A stretch of DNA of 6,088 bases from assembly GCA_964393975.1 (NCBI GenBank), contig CAYMVO010000031.1, positions 1-6,088 on the forward strand, read 5' to 3'. Each line of letters begins with the position of its first letter. Within the stretch, counting starts at the first letter, position 1. Origin of the DNA: CALVNN01 sp964393975. GTDB lineage: Bacteria; Bacillota; Clostridia; Christensenellales; UBA1242. Position numbers and translations under genes: made by a program. Below the pieces are notes generated by a model. That model was not told the DNA's origin. It ran no database searches and worked only from the letters and a program-made list of their open reading frames with translations. Positions 5,595-6,088 of this stretch are shown here, piece by piece.

Positions 5595-6088
5595 ATGGAA
5601 TTTACGGATTATTGGTTAGAAATCCATGAAAAATATTCAAAAAATATACCTACTTACAATGATTGGTTGGATAAATATTCCAAACTGTTTAAAAACACAA
5701 AGACCAAAATTCTTGATTTAGGGTGCGGTTTAAGCAATGATGCTTTATATTTAGTTGAAAAAGGATGTAAAGTCGTGACTTGTGATTGTTCAGAAGTTGC
5801 AATAAAATCAATAAACAAGCATATCCCGCAAGCAGAGATTTGATTGTTGATATCTCAAAAGAACTCCCATTTGACAATAATTTATTTGACCTTGTGATAG
5901 CAGATTTGTCGTTACATTATTTTAATGATAAAACAACTAAAAAAAATTATGCGTGAAATAAAACGAATTTTGTCACAAAAAGGAGTTTTGCTTGCAGGGG
6001 TAAATTCAACTGTGGACATCACTCATGGTGCGGGACAATGACAAGAAGCTGAAGAAAACTTCTATTTCGTAGAAGGATATAACAATAG
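5595..6088 (+). pseudogene. Class I SAM-dependent methyltransferase pseudogene, 3' end beyond window
   Basis: Broken gene for a Rossmann-fold methyltransferase of unknown substrate. The first frame (5595-5836) begins MEFTDYWLEIHEKY and contains SAM motif I KILDLGCGLSNDALYL, then VTCDCSEVAI, where an acidic residue after strand 2 is expected. A frameshift near 5837 leads to a second frame with VDISKELPFD and FDLVIADLSLHYF (motif IV region). A second frameshift, best explained by one extra A in the run of eight at 5939-5946, leads to a third frame with EIKRILSQKGVLLAGVNS and HGAGQ, a TGA (6039-6041) where Gly would fit, then EENFYFVEGYN running off the end. The ATG at 5595 is chosen because AGGA lies 8 bp before it; the ATG at 5586 overlaps that site. 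The A-run shift could be a sequencing error, but the other two lesions are not in homopolymers. Confidence 0.8.

Noticed and set aside
5837..6041. Alternative genetic code (for example TGA as Trp) to explain stops in the flanking genes
   Set aside because: ParB uses TGG for Trp and the par genes are open under the standard code; the pseudogene stops fall at sites expected to be Gln, Gly, Trp or others and are accompanied by frameshifts, so decay explains them better.

Overview
The window looks like an origin-proximal chromosome segment of a low-GC Bacillota, most likely a clostridium-type lineage. The basis is the leftward gene order rsmG-parA-parB without a noc gene, strong AAGGAG ribosome binding sites, AT-rich DNA, and 16-bp parS sites of the Bacillus/Clostridium type. 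The genus cannot be named from sequence alone.

Layout, left to right: (1) 226-765, minus strand, the remains of a GNAT acetyltransferase gene broken by several frameshifts and nonsense codons, still preceded by a near-consensus promoter (809-837) and a ribosome binding site. (2) About 840-2448, roughly 1.6 kb with no convincing gene, C-rich on the plus strand. It carries three parS-type sites (1453, 1560, 2135), one consensus DnaA box (1353-1361), a 12-bp repeat lying beside two of the parS sites, and a candidate rightward promoter. A perfect parS (2449-2464) lies at its right end and touches the terminator of parB. (3) 2511-5070, minus strand, the intact genes rsmG, parA (soj) and parB (spo0J), read leftwards as one likely operon with gaps of 61 and 36 bp. 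(4) 5071-5594, a gene-free gap holding the rsmG promoter, a fifth parS (5131-5146) and a rightward promoter (5518-5546). (5) 5595 to the right end, plus strand, a class I SAM methyltransferase pseudogene with two frameshifts and one nonsense codon, running off the window. Bases 1-225 show nothing I can support.

How it works together: ParB binds the parS sites, loads CTP, slides over nearby DNA and, with the ParA ATPase, segregates newly replicated origins. ParB also usually loads SMC and influences DnaA through ParA. The five parS sites lie on both sides of the genes that encode their binding protein, so the locus is a compact ParABS centromere. RsmG (16S rRNA m7G methyltransferase) is the usual upstream partner of parA in this phylum, but its usual neighbour mnmG is absent here.

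The most interesting points are the gene-free parS island, the parS placements at the parB terminator and just upstream of the rsmG promoter, an apparently leaderless rsmG, a change of GC skew and gene direction near 5.3 kb, and decayed genes with intact promoters on both flanks. I found no clearly new multi-gene system.
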